Positions 9,976-18,222 of a stretch of DNA of 64,000 bases are shown piece by piece; the first letter of the stretch is position 1; the number at the start of each line of letters is the position of its first letter. This stretch comes from Pseudoalteromonas piratica. GTDB lineage: Bacteria; Pseudomonadota; Gammaproteobacteria; Enterobacterales; Alteromonadaceae. Made by a program: the position numbers and the translations under genes. Where the stretch lies: positions 1,054,001 through 1,118,000 of the forward strand of contig NZ_CP009889.1 in NCBI RefSeq assembly GCF_000788395.1, in the 5' to 3' direction. Under the pieces are notes generated by a model. The model worked only from the letters and a program-made list of their open reading frames with translations. It did not search any database and had not been told where the DNA came from.

Positions 9976-11010
9976 ATGCAAACACGCATTACCCAATTAT
10001 TCGGCATTGAAAAACCCATTGTGCTTCCAGGAATGAGCTGGATTTCCACACCTGAACTCGTAGCAGCTGTATGTAATGCCGGCGGTTTAGGCATTTTAGC
10101 CTCTGGTCCACTTAGCCAACAACAAACGCGTGACGCTATTGCTAAAATCCGCTCACTTACAGATAAACCTTTTGGTATTGGCATTACGCTAATGATGCCT
10201 GGTGCAAAGCAAAACGCTAAAATTGCACTCGAACTTGAAGTGCCCGTTATCAACTTCTCACTAGGAAAAGGTGATTGGCTAGTTGACGGTGCAAAAAAAT
10301 ATGGTGGTAAAGTCATCGCAACTGTTGTGACCGAAAAGCATGCGCTCGCGGCACAAAAATCAGGGGTAGATGCCCTACTTGTCACAGGCCATGAAGCCGC
10401 TGCCCATGGCGGTGAAGTTACCTCGTTGTGTTTAGTGCCGAATATTGTCGATATTGTTGATATTCCAGTGATTGCTGCCGGAGGCTTTGCGGATAGCCGC
10501 GGTTTAGTCGCGGCCCTTGCACTCGGTGCTGATGCAGTTGCAATGGGGTCTCGCTTTGCTACTAGCAGTGAAAGCCCTGTTCATCAAAACGTGAAAGATG
10601 CTGTGGTAGAAAAACGCGTTGCGGATACTATTTATTCGAAGAATTTTGATGGTTTATATGCACGCGTAATGAAAACGCCTGCGGCTGAGAAAGCTACTAA
10701 AAAACCGATGAATTTCTTTATGGCCACAATCAAATCGTTTAAGGCCGCAAAAATGGTTGATATGCCACTTTGGAAGTTGCTGGTGGGCTTAGTAGCCCAA
10801 TTTGATAAAATAAAAATGCTGTCATTATTTGGTGCTGCTACGGAAAAACTAGAGGCCGCCACCATTAAAGGTGATTTAGCCCATGGTGTGCAATTTATTG
10901 GGCAATCACAAGGTGTTATTCATCAAGTACAATCGGTACAACAAATTGTTGATGATGTTGTTTTAGGTGCTGAAGCGCAAATTCAACAACTCGCAAACAA
11001 ACAAATTTAA
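9976..11010 (+). CDS. Nitronate monooxygenase (2-nitropropane dioxygenase family)
   Basis: A 344-residue TIM-barrel FMN enzyme. It begins with a typical IEKPIVLPGMSWISTPELVAA-like opening (split around residues 11-32), then NAGGLGILASG (34-44). The family hallmark VTGHEAAAHGG lies at 136-146, and GGFADSRGL plus GADAVAMGSRFATS close the phosphate-binding face. Family members oxidise alkyl nitronates such as propionate-3-nitronate to aldehydes or oxo acids. The gene is monocistronic, between two terminators. Some relatives are FabK-like enoyl reductases, but the EAAAHGG motif favours nitronate monooxygenase. Confidence 0.85.
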   Translation: MQTRITQLFGIEKPIVLPGMSWISTPELVAAVCNAGGLGILASGPLSQQQTRDAIAKIRSLTDKPFGIGITLMMPGAKQNAKIALELEVPVINFSLGKGDWLVDGAKKYGGKVIATVVTEKHALAAQKSGVDALLVTGHEAAAHGGEVTSLCLVPNIVDIVDIPVIAAGGFADSRGLVAALALGADAVAMGSRFATSSESPVHQNVKDAVVEKRVADTIYSKNFDGLYARVMKTPAAEKATKKPMNFFMATIKSFKAAKMVDMPLWKLLVGLVAQFDKIKMLSLFGAATEKLEAATIKGDLAHGVQFIGQSQGVIHQVQSVQQIVDDVVLGAEAQIQQLANKQI

Positions 11011-11040
11011 CTTCCCCCTAAATAAGTTAAGTAAAACAAA

Positions 11041-11065
11041 AGCCCCGATATTCTCGGGGCTTTTT
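11041..11065. terminator. Bidirectional intrinsic terminator
   Basis: AGCCCCGA (11041-11048), a 5-base loop, TCGGGGCT (11054-11061) followed by Ts; the bases before it are A-rich. It separates the convergent nitronate monooxygenase and S9 peptidase genes. Confidence 0.9.
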
Positions 11066-11084
11066 ATTTAAGCTTAATTAACGC

Positions 11085-13130
11085 TTAGTTTGCGTCAGTG
11101 CGATACTTCTCAAACCACGCAACAATATTGCCTACTTTTTGGACCAGGTTACTTGGTCTTGCCGCAATACCATGACTTGCTTTCGGAATACGCACCATGG
11201 CTGATTCAACTTTGCGTAATTGCAACGCTTGGTAATATTGCTCAGTTTCACTCATAGGAGTGCGCACATCTTCTTCACCAGTCAATAACATAGTAGGTGT
11301 TGATACATTTCCCACCAGTGATAATGGTGATCGTGCCCATAAATGCTCAACATGATCCCAAGGCATGCCCGGCATCCAATATTTTGTAAAATAAGAATAG
11401 CCATCTGCCGTCAAGGCAAAGCTCAGCCAATTTATTACTGGCTTAGCGACAACAGCAGCTTTAAAGCGATCTGTTTTACCTACTATCCATGCCGTTAACA
11501 CGCCACCACCAGAGCCGCCTGTTACAAATAAATTAGTATTATCAACATACGGTTTTGCCACCATGCCATCTACTACATCCATTAAGTCGTTATAGTCTTG
11601 TGATGGGTAATTATGGTGAATTAAATTGGCAAATTCTTCACCATAAGATGTGCTTCCGCGCGGGTTAGCCCATACAACCACATAGCCTTTTGCGGCCATC
11701 AGTTGCACTTCGGTACTAAAGTTAGGACCATAAGCCGTATGAGGACCGCCATGGATTTCTAGAATGAGTGGATACTTTTTCGATGGGTCAAAGTTAGGCG
11801 GTAAAGCATACCACGCTTGAATATCACGATTATCTACTGAGGATTTAACCGTTAGTTCTTTAACTTTTGCAGTTGTTTTATGCGCCAACAAGTCTTCATT
11901 CAGCATCGTTATTTTTCGTACTTTGCCTTTTTTGACAATGGCAAGATCCGCCGGACGCTCACTGTTTGCATGTGTATAAACTAATTCATCATTATCAATC
12001 ACAGCAAACTGACCCGAAGTATATGGACGTCCTAAAGATTGCCCACCCAGTTTTGCTATTTTTTCTTTGATTTTACCCTTTAAACTTACGTAGCCTAGGT
12101 ATTTCTGACCAAAGTCATCATAACTAAAATAAAGACCGCGCCCCTTTTTATCCCATTTGGGCGAATTGATTGGTCTATCAAGCGATGCAGTTAAGTTAGT
12201 GACTTTACTGCCATCTAAATTCATCACATAAATGTCGTTATTTTGGCTCGATAGTTTCTTATCATCAAAACGTAAATACGCAATGTTTTTACCATTTGGC
12301 GATAGGACCGGTGCAGCATCAGGCCCCGGTCGGTTAGTTAGGTTCGACGTTTCGCCGCTTTCAATATCAATCTGGTAGATATCAGATTCGCGGGGACGAT
12401 CTTGCCAATCTTTATTGCGGTCACCACTAATAAACAAGGCTTTACTATCTTGACGCCAAGTAATTTGGCCCCCATGATGGAAATCACCGCTACTTACTTG
12501 TCGTGGCGTGCCGCCTTCTGCTGGTACAACATAGATATGACGAAAACCACTTTTCAGAAACCCGCGACCGTCGCTACGGTAACTCATTTGGTCGATATAT
12601 TTAGCGGTACCTGCCCAATTCGCACCTTTTGGTTTTTTAGGCATATCTTTAAAGATACTATTAGTTGCTTGTGGTTTAAACATTGAAAAAGCGAGCCACT
12701 TGCCATCTGGTGACCAGCTAATATTACTTACACCCTCAGCAACATTTGTTACGCGCGCTGTTTGCTCATTACTAAGCCAACGCACATAAAGTTGGTTATC
12801 ACCCTCTTTATTAGACAGATAAGCAAGTTGTTGCCCATTTGGCGAAAAGCGCGCCATACGATACTGTGCTTTGCCAGAAAGCAGCGGCATATGGCTATTA
12901 TTACTAAGGTTATATTGCCATAAATTAGTGCGTGTACTGTCGCTCATAATATCCATGGCACGACGCTCATAGATTATCAACTCGCCATCAGGACTTACTT
13001 GCGGCGCCGCAGCATATTCAATGTTAAACACATCTTCGTACTGCCACACATCACTTTCTTGTGCCATCACACCTGAGGTTGCAACTGATAACAATCCAGC
13101 GAGCAATGTTATTTTAAATCTGTTACCCAT
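11085..13130 (-). CDS. Secreted S9-family prolyl oligopeptidase / acylaminoacyl-peptidase
   Basis: I place the start at the ATG at 13130 (681 residues), because a GGAAA ribosome site sits 8 bases upstream and a clean signal peptide follows (MGNRFKITLLAGLLSVATSG). A longer frame to 13190 lacks both. The N-terminal two-thirds is a WD40-like beta-propeller with TolB-type SPDGKWLAFS and SPNGKNIAYLRF repeats. The C-terminal alpha/beta-hydrolase domain has the HGGPH oxyanion motif and a catalytic triad readable as Ser540 (GGSGGG), Asp621 (GEEDVRTP) and His653 (ASHG). S9 peptidases cleave short peptides after proline or remove N-acyl residues; here this would occur in the periplasm. Confidence 0.9.
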   Translation of the reverse strand: MGNRFKITLLAGLLSVATSGVMAQESDVWQYEDVFNIEYAAAPQVSPDGELIIYERRAMDIMSDSTRTNLWQYNLSNNSHMPLLSGKAQYRMARFSPNGQQLAYLSNKEGDNQLYVRWLSNEQTARVTNVAEGVSNISWSPDGKWLAFSMFKPQATNSIFKDMPKKPKGANWAGTAKYIDQMSYRSDGRGFLKSGFRHIYVVPAEGGTPRQVSSGDFHHGGQITWRQDSKALFISGDRNKDWQDRPRESDIYQIDIESGETSNLTNRPGPDAAPVLSPNGKNIAYLRFDDKKLSSQNNDIYVMNLDGSKVTNLTASLDRPINSPKWDKKGRGLYFSYDDFGQKYLGYVSLKGKIKEKIAKLGGQSLGRPYTSGQFAVIDNDELVYTHANSERPADLAIVKKGKVRKITMLNEDLLAHKTTAKVKELTVKSSVDNRDIQAWYALPPNFDPSKKYPLILEIHGGPHTAYGPNFSTEVQLMAAKGYVVVWANPRGSTSYGEEFANLIHHNYPSQDYNDLMDVVDGMVAKPYVDNTNLFVTGGSGGGVLTAWIVGKTDRFKAAVVAKPVINWLSFALTADGYSYFTKYWMPGMPWDHVEHLWARSPLSLVGNVSTPTMLLTGEEDVRTPMSETEQYYQALQLRKVESAMVRIPKASHGIAARPSNLVQKVGNIVAWFEKYRTDAN

Positions 13131-13219
13131 GATCAATTTCCATTTTTCATTATTTAATAGCCAATGTAGCAAGCCTCTTATTTTTTGCAATTCACCTAAG
13201 ACAAATCACAGATAACCAA

Positions 13220-13244
13220 GTTAAATGTCATGCTTACATTTAAC
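13220..13244. promoter_or_regulatory. Operator-like inverted repeat between divergent genes
   Basis: GTTAAATGT (13220-13228), 7-base spacer, ACATTTAAC (13236-13244): a perfect 9-base inverted repeat. It lies between the divergent starts of the S9 peptidase (13130) and the membrane protein gene (about 13306). The symmetry and location suit a dimeric regulator; I cannot name it. Confidence 0.4.
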
Positions 13245-13305
13245 ATCATGTTATTAAAATAGATTTATGCTAAAATTAAGGTGTTTCTAACGACTAAAAG
13301 GAGTA

Positions 13306-14673
13306 TTGAATATCGACCGAGAAGTCAAACTCAGCCAAGATGAAAGTTTGTCTATCAAACTTAGTTATCTTCTATTACCCAAAGAATCACAACGCCTTGA
13401 TTTATATTTTTCCTTACCCGTAGAGATGGGAATTAACGCCAGCACACTGAGCGAAGAAGATTATTTCCATGCCCATGTAAAAAGTCATAGTGCGTATTAC
13501 TCTAAGCAATTACACCTTCCCCTTGTTCGAAGTCGTTTTATTAGCCAATCAAAAGGGGAAAAAGCCGATTATCGCTTAAACCTAAACCTCTATTCTTATC
13601 AAATTAGATTGGCATTAGAGGCCGATATAAAACAAACAATACAACTCAAAGAAGCTGATGAGTTTTACCCTGCAGCCATTGAATTAGTTGAACAAGCGCA
13701 AGTTTTACTGAAAAAGCTTCGCCGCTATACACCGCCTGATAAAAAACTTAAGTCCTATTTTGAAAATGCAGATAACTATTTAAGTTGGCACACCGAACAA
13801 ATGTTTTTAAAACTTTTATCCAAAGGCCCAAAAAATAGTGACTACTCGAAAGCGAGAGAAATCTTGCGAGCATTTTGCCGTGGGGAAAACCAATATCGCA
13901 GTGAACAAGAATATAATTCGGTACTGACCTTAGACGATCCAAATCGTATTACGAATAAAATGCGATTATTGCAAAGGCTTACAGAATATGGCGTGGTATT
14001 TAGTAAAGAAACAAAAAACTTAAATTTAAACCTGCAACGATTAGTTCGCGGCACTGTTACTGCGGTAATTATGGCATTTGTCATGTTTTTAGTGCTCAAT
14101 GCGCGTTCAAACTTTCAAGAAATAACCGTCGCTTTGATCGCATTTTTAGGCGTACTTTATGGCTTACGTGAAATTTTTAAAGATGATTTAACGCGGATTA
14201 TTTGGCGAAAAATAAAACAAGGCAGACCAAAATGGCGACATATTTTCCGCAGTAGCTTTGATAATAAAACCATTCATACACAAACGGTTTGGTTAGAACA
14301 TATCCGTCGGAAGTCGTTGCCAGAAGCGGTATCTAACCTTTTTAAAAAACGCCGACAGCAAAATAAACAAGCAGCCCATTTAATTCATTATCGCTGTGAT
14401 AGTAAGGTGATCGCGAAAGAGTTTTTACCCGGTTATGAAGAAATTCAGCAACAAGTTTATTTTAACTTGACGCCCTTTGTACGTTATTTAAAAAAAGGCG
14501 CAGGTAAATTATACAGCTTGGAAGGTAATAAAGTATCAGGTCAATCTGTTGAGAGGCGATACCAAATAAACTTGGTGGTTACTTACAGTGCCAATAGCTC
14601 TCATACTGCAACACGCTATAAAATCACGTTAAATCGTTCCGCCATTGTTAGTATTGAAGAAATGCCTGACTAG
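13306..14673 (+). CDS. Unrecognised protein with two central membrane helices
   Basis: About 455 residues. I do not recognise a family. The N-terminal 240 residues are charged and helical without a signal peptide. Two adjacent hydrophobic segments follow at about 247-265 (TVTAVIMAFVMFLVLN) and 272-290 (VALIAFLGVLYGL). A basic C-terminal cytoplasmic part then carries KKRRQQNKQ and ends in a strand-rich region. This suggests an inner-membrane protein with both large ends in the cytoplasm. The start is uncertain: a strong AAAAGGAG at 13296-13303 ends only 2 bases before the TTG at 13306, so initiation a codon or two downstream, for instance at the ATC at 13312, is possible. A terminator follows; it forms no operon. 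Confidence 0.7.
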   Translation: MNIDREVKLSQDESLSIKLSYLLLPKESQRLDLYFSLPVEMGINASTLSEEDYFHAHVKSHSAYYSKQLHLPLVRSRFISQSKGEKADYRLNLNLYSYQIRLALEADIKQTIQLKEADEFYPAAIELVEQAQVLLKKLRRYTPPDKKLKSYFENADNYLSWHTEQMFLKLLSKGPKNSDYSKAREILRAFCRGENQYRSEQEYNSVLTLDDPNRITNKMRLLQRLTEYGVVFSKETKNLNLNLQRLVRGTVTAVIMAFVMFLVLNARSNFQEITVALIAFLGVLYGLREIFKDDLTRIIWRKIKQGRPKWRHIFRSSFDNKTIHTQTVWLEHIRRKSLPEAVSNLFKKRRQQNKQAAHLIHYRCDSKVIAKEFLPGYEEIQQQVYFNLTPFVRYLKKGAGKLYSLEGNKVSGQSVERRYQINLVVTYSANSSHTATRYKITLNRSAIVSIEEMPD

Positions 14674-14696
14674 CCATAAAGTTTTTCAATAGGTGT

Positions 14697-14723
14697 GCGC
14701 ATAATAACGTTATGCGCTTTTTT
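14697..14723 (+). terminator. Intrinsic terminator after the two-helix membrane protein
   Basis: GCGCATAA (14697-14704), 5-base loop, TTATGCGC (14710-14717), then six Ts. It lies in the convergent gap before the TonB-dependent receptor stop at 14739. Confidence 0.85.
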
Positions 14724-14738
14724 CCCCTGAGAAAATCA

Positions 14739-16733
14739 CTAGTTGAAATTAAATTGGTAGTTAACCCTCAGGTTTCTGCCTTTACCTGGTACTGCTCCAT
14801 TCCATACTCTTGGGTCAAAAATTGCGTACTCTTTGTCTAAAAGATTTTCCGCTGATAGAGAGACGCTATGCTTTCCGAATTCGCGTTCCATCTTAAAATT
14901 GACCAAACTATAACTCGCTTGAAAAAATTGCGTTTCTTCCGAAAGTGCCTCATCAATCTTATCTCGCCAAATAGTGTTCAAATAGAGTGTGGCAAAGGAG
15001 GTGGGATAACGAAGCGATAAATTTGCAAAACGCTTAAAGCTTGCATTTATCGGGTCATCAAAAAGTTGCGTGTAATTAACTAACACATTCAACTTACTAA
15101 ATGCCTTGCTGGCTGAGAACTCCACACCTGTAATATTTTCATTTACTGTATTATCAAAGGTAAAAAAACTGTTCCCCTCAATTGGCACTAGATTAATAAA
15201 ATCCCTCAATTGATTGTGAAATATCACAGTTTCAAGGGACAAATTAGTATCCGTGTATAGCCAAACAAGCTCACTGGTTTTCACGTACTCAGAAGTTAAA
15301 TCGGGGTTTCCTTTGGTCACGCTATCACTTGAATACAATTCATTATTTACAGGAGTTCTAAATGACTCGCCATATTGCAGTTTAAAACTGTGATGGTTGA
15401 TTGGCTTCCAAATAGCTGAAAACCGTGGCGACAATTTACTATCTATCCCCTGAATATCATCATATCGCGCACCGATAAAGAGTAACCACTTTTCATCTAA
15501 TTGCCATTTAAGTTGACTGAATACGCCATAAAAATCATGAGACGCTCGAAGTGCTGCAAACTCCGGGATATTATCCAGACGTACTAAACTGCCTAAATAA
15601 TTACTGTCATCAGGAATTATTAATTCACTTTGATAATCATAATAGTTAGTTGTTACACCGGCTTGATATTGGCTCGCATGACGATATTCAATACCAGAAT
15701 TAAACTGTTTGCTGTCATCTAAAATATAGCGATGAGCTAATTTAAGTTTGCTCCACTGTGTACGCCAATTAGGCCCTGTTAGAAAATCTTCACTCACAAT
15801 ACCAAGCTCTTTAGGCAGCACCATGCCTGATGAATCTATCTGAAAATTGGCATAACTAATTAAACCATCAAAGGTGTTTTTTTCATCTTGCCATAGCATA
15901 TGACTTAGGGTTGCACTCATTGACTGACTCTTATGCACGTTGTCTTTGCTGTAACCTCCAAGGTTTATAAATTCATCTAATTGGTTCTCAATTAAATGCA
16001 AAGTTAATTTAGTATTCTCATAAGTGACTTGGGCATTTAAAAATAGATGCTTGAGTGGATCATTTACTTCTTCAACGGCTTCGTTGTAAGACTCACCATT
16101 CGCTTGTTGTAATGATAAGTTTGCGTTAAACGCGATATCATTTTTCTTGAGGTGATAGCTTGCATTCAATGCCTGATAGCCATTCTCACCCAATGACAAT
16201 GCCAATTCTTGATGTTGCTTTTTAGTAATAAAATTAACCACTCCTAAAAAGGCATTACTACCATAAAGTGCAGAACCCGGGCCCCTAATTATTTCCACTC
16301 GTTCGAGTACAGATGCGGCAATAAAAGGGGTATAGACTGTAGCTTTACCAAATGAAGTTTCATTAAGACGGACACCATCAAGGAGAATTAATAAGTAGCC
16401 ATTGTCGAGTCGAACGCCTCGCGCGTGTTCTTTTGGAACAGCACCCACCCAGTCACCACGCGCCATTTGCATGCCAGGCACATAATTGAGCACATCAAAC
16501 GCATTTATAACACCGAGTGAGGCGAGTTTTTGCTCATCAAATACCGTGATTGTCGACGGCGCTGTTGCTTTCGTTTCAGATGTATTACTTGCTATGGTTA
16601 CTTCTAATTGACTGAGTTGTGCAATATCTAGTGAGAATAGATCAGGTTGTGAACTGTTACTTGTTGCAAAGCAACGTGAAGTGACAGCCAAGAGCAAAAC
16701 ACAACATAAGCAATAATAAAACAGTTTTGGCAT
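14739..16733 (-). CDS. TonB-dependent outer-membrane receptor
   Basis: I use the ATG at 16733 (664 residues), which gives a normal signal peptide (MPKLFYYCLCCVLLLAVTS). The longer frame to 16829 would run into the divergent gene start. The plug domain shows TITVFDEQKL, DVLNYVPGMQMARG, LLILLDGVRLNE, RVEIIRGPGSALYGSNAF and GVVNFITKK. The remainder is a 22-strand barrel type sequence ending AENLLDKEYAIFDP and YQFNFN. Such receptors import siderophores, cobalamin or other scarce ligands using TonB energy. The plug wording resembles BtuB/CirA-type receptors, but no neighbouring transport gene reveals the ligand. No ribosome site stands out before the chosen start. Confidence 0.85.
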   Translation of the reverse strand: MPKLFYYCLCCVLLLAVTSRCFATSNSSQPDLFSLDIAQLSQLEVTIASNTSETKATAPSTITVFDEQKLASLGVINAFDVLNYVPGMQMARGDWVGAVPKEHARGVRLDNGYLLILLDGVRLNETSFGKATVYTPFIAASVLERVEIIRGPGSALYGSNAFLGVVNFITKKQHQELALSLGENGYQALNASYHLKKNDIAFNANLSLQQANGESYNEAVEEVNDPLKHLFLNAQVTYENTKLTLHLIENQLDEFINLGGYSKDNVHKSQSMSATLSHMLWQDEKNTFDGLISYANFQIDSSGMVLPKELGIVSEDFLTGPNWRTQWSKLKLAHRYILDDSKQFNSGIEYRHASQYQAGVTTNYYDYQSELIIPDDSNYLGSLVRLDNIPEFAALRASHDFYGVFSQLKWQLDEKWLLFIGARYDDIQGIDSKLSPRFSAIWKPINHHSFKLQYGESFRTPVNNELYSSDSVTKGNPDLTSEYVKTSELVWLYTDTNLSLETVIFHNQLRDFINLVPIEGNSFFTFDNTVNENITGVEFSASKAFSKLNVLVNYTQLFDDPINASFKRFANLSLRYPTSFATLYLNTIWRDKIDEALSEETQFFQASYSLVNFKMEREFGKHSVSLSAENLLDKEYAIFDPRVWNGAVPGKGRNLRVNYQFNFN

Positions 16734-16817
16734 TATTATTAGTGTATAGTTATCGGCAAAAGCATAATTTAAGAATAGTAAAAAGTACTGTAACAGCAAG
16801 TGGTTAAAATTTAATTT

Positions 16818-17210
16818 ATGATCGAACAAACGTTAAGACAGATACCCAATCTCTCACTATTTCAACGCGTCACCTGCCAAGTACTTATTCAGCTAAAATC
16901 TGAATTTCCAACGCCTTGCGATATTTCTTGCACGCAACTAGCGCAGCAAATGATCCATGAATTACAGCTGAAAAATTCGCTACCGATTGACCTCGCAATT
17001 GAAATCAGCGCAGTTATTTCATGGCTGGAAAAGGCCGAATTAATTTGGGTTGGTGGGCATGAATTAAATGATTTTTTTGATGTAACACTCTCTAAATATG
17101 CCCTTTCACTGCTTATTGGTGAACACAATGGGATCAGTTTAGCTGAGCAATTATCCAGTGCTAATTCTGATGACGAACAACTGTTTGTAATTCAAAAATT
17201 ACTTCAATAG
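16818..17210 (+). CDS. Unrecognised small protein divergent from the TonB receptor
   Basis: A 130-residue soluble protein, mostly helical by composition, without signal peptide or membrane segment. Motifs such as CTQLAQQMI, EISAVISWLEKAELIWVGG and LIGEHNGISLAEQL are reminiscent of a small winged-helix or effector fold, but I recognise no family. It starts 84 bases from the receptor start on the opposite strand, so the two genes share one control region. A role in controlling the receptor is only a guess. The ribosome site is poor. A long hairpin follows the stop. Confidence 0.6.
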   Translation: MIEQTLRQIPNLSLFQRVTCQVLIQLKSEFPTPCDISCTQLAQQMIHELQLKNSLPIDLAIEISAVISWLEKAELIWVGGHELNDFFDVTLSKYALSLLIGEHNGISLAEQLSSANSDDEQLFVIQKLLQ

Positions 17211-17220
17211 AAGCTATTAA

Positions 17221-17260
17221 TGGGGTATTAATCCTTATCTAACTAAAAGTTAATACCCCA
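17221..17260 (+). terminator. Long-loop hairpin after the 130-residue gene
   Basis: TGGGGTATTAA (17221-17231), an 18-base loop, then the exact complement TTAATACCCCA (17250-17260). There is no T tract, so it may stabilise the 3' end or act with Rho rather than being a classical terminator. Confidence 0.45.
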
Positions 17261-17528
17261 AACTCTGTATTCCATTATATCTCTTTTATACCTTTTATAG
17301 CCTCCCGCCAATTTAACACATTAGCCTTATCAACTATTGCATTGTGCTTTAGCTGGTTCCTTGCGTCTTTATTACAGTCTGTAACATTGTAAAAGTCTGT
17401 CGCCCTAAAAACAGAGCCTCAATTTAGTTTCACTTGAAATAATATGACAACAAATAAAAATAAATTAAAAACTCAAAATTTCATTATTTATTTCAATTAT
17501 TTCAATCACATAATAAAAACATAAAGTG

Positions 17529-17550
17529 TTTGATTTAATTTTAAATCAAA
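17529..17550. promoter_or_regulatory. Perfect AT-rich inverted repeat upstream of betI
   Basis: TTTGATTTAA (17529-17538), 2-base spacer, TTAAATCAAA (17541-17550). It lies about 80 bases before betI in a 419-base gap (17211-17629) and is a likely binding site for a dimeric regulator. The first part of the gap (17261-17528) shows nothing else I can name. Confidence 0.4.
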
Positions 17551-17578
17551 TGCTTTGAAGTTGTCACATTGAAAATTT

Positions 17579-17588
17579 AGTTCGAACT
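17579..17588. promoter_or_regulatory. Short palindrome AGTTCGAACT upstream of betI
   Basis: A perfect 10-base palindrome between the larger inverted repeat and the BetI-like box. It could be a second half of a composite operator or part of the promoter region. Confidence 0.3.
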
Positions 17589-17605
17589 CATTACAATTTA
17601 TTTTT

Positions 17606-17619
17606 ATTGAACGATCAAT
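17606..17619. promoter_or_regulatory. BetI-like operator
   Basis: ATTGA-ACGA-TCAAT, ending 10 bases before the betI start. Known BetI boxes are centred on a TTGAACGTTCAA-like palindrome, and this site keeps the TTGA/TCAA arms around the same centre. The position suits autorepression of betIBA relieved by choline. Confidence 0.6.
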
Positions 17620-17629
17620 TAATAAAAAT

Positions 17630-18220
17630 ATGCCTAAAGTTGGATACGAACCCATACGTCGTCAACAGCTGATTGACGCGACATTAAACTCAGTTGCAGA
17701 GCTCGGATTAAAAGCGACAACCATTAATACCATTAGTAAACGTGCTGGATTGTCCTCGGGCATTATCAGTCACTACTTTGGCAGTAAGAATGGGTTAATT
17801 GAAGCGACCGTGCGCTACTTGCTCACCAGTTTAAAATCCAGCCTAATCTCAAAAATCGACAATAATGTAAGTCAGCAGCAACGCCTAATGTTAATCGTCG
17901 AAGCAAATTTCTCCGTTGTACAAAAGCAGGCTCATGTCACCAAAACCTGGCTGAGTTTTTGGGCAGAATCAATGCATGACGAACAATTACACCGCTTGCA
18001 AACGGTTAACGCAAAGCGTTTGTACAGCAATTTACTTTATTCGTTCAAAACGTTATTGCCATATGAACAAGCATTACAAGCTGCAACCCTCAGCGCAGCG
18101 ATGATCGACGGCCTTTGGTTACGTGCCGTATTAACCAAAGCAAACGAAGCCGAATTTAGCAATGCAGAATTGCTTGCTAAAAACTACGTTAACTCTCTTA
18201 TTCCCGTGTGTCAGGATTAA
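17630..18220 (+). CDS. betI: BetI, choline-responsive TetR-family repressor
   Basis: A 196-residue TetR-family protein. The N-terminal helix-turn-helix (about residues 8-55) contains [32 protein letters not shown] and [15 protein letters not shown], which are characteristic of BetI. The C-terminal ligand domain has the [11 protein letters not shown] stretch typical of the family. BetI represses bet genes and releases DNA in the presence of choline. The gene heads betI-betB-betA, with betB starting 2 bases after its stop, and a BetI-like palindrome lies directly upstream. Confidence 0.95.
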   Translation: MPKVGYEPIRRQQLIDATLNSVAELGLKATTINTISKRAGLSSGIISHYFGSKNGLIEATVRYLLTSLKSSLISKIDNNVSQQQRLMLIVEANFSVVQKQAHVTKTWLSFWAESMHDEQLHRLQTVNAKRLYSNLLYSFKTLLPYEQALQAATLSAAMIDGLWLRAVLTKANEAEFSNAELLAKNYVNSLIPVCQD

Positions 18221-18222
18221 TT

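Noticed and set aside
16734..16829. N-terminal extension of the TonB receptor to 16829
   Set aside because: It would bury the signal peptide behind 32 residues and overlap the divergent gene start; the ATG at 16733 gives a normal export signal.
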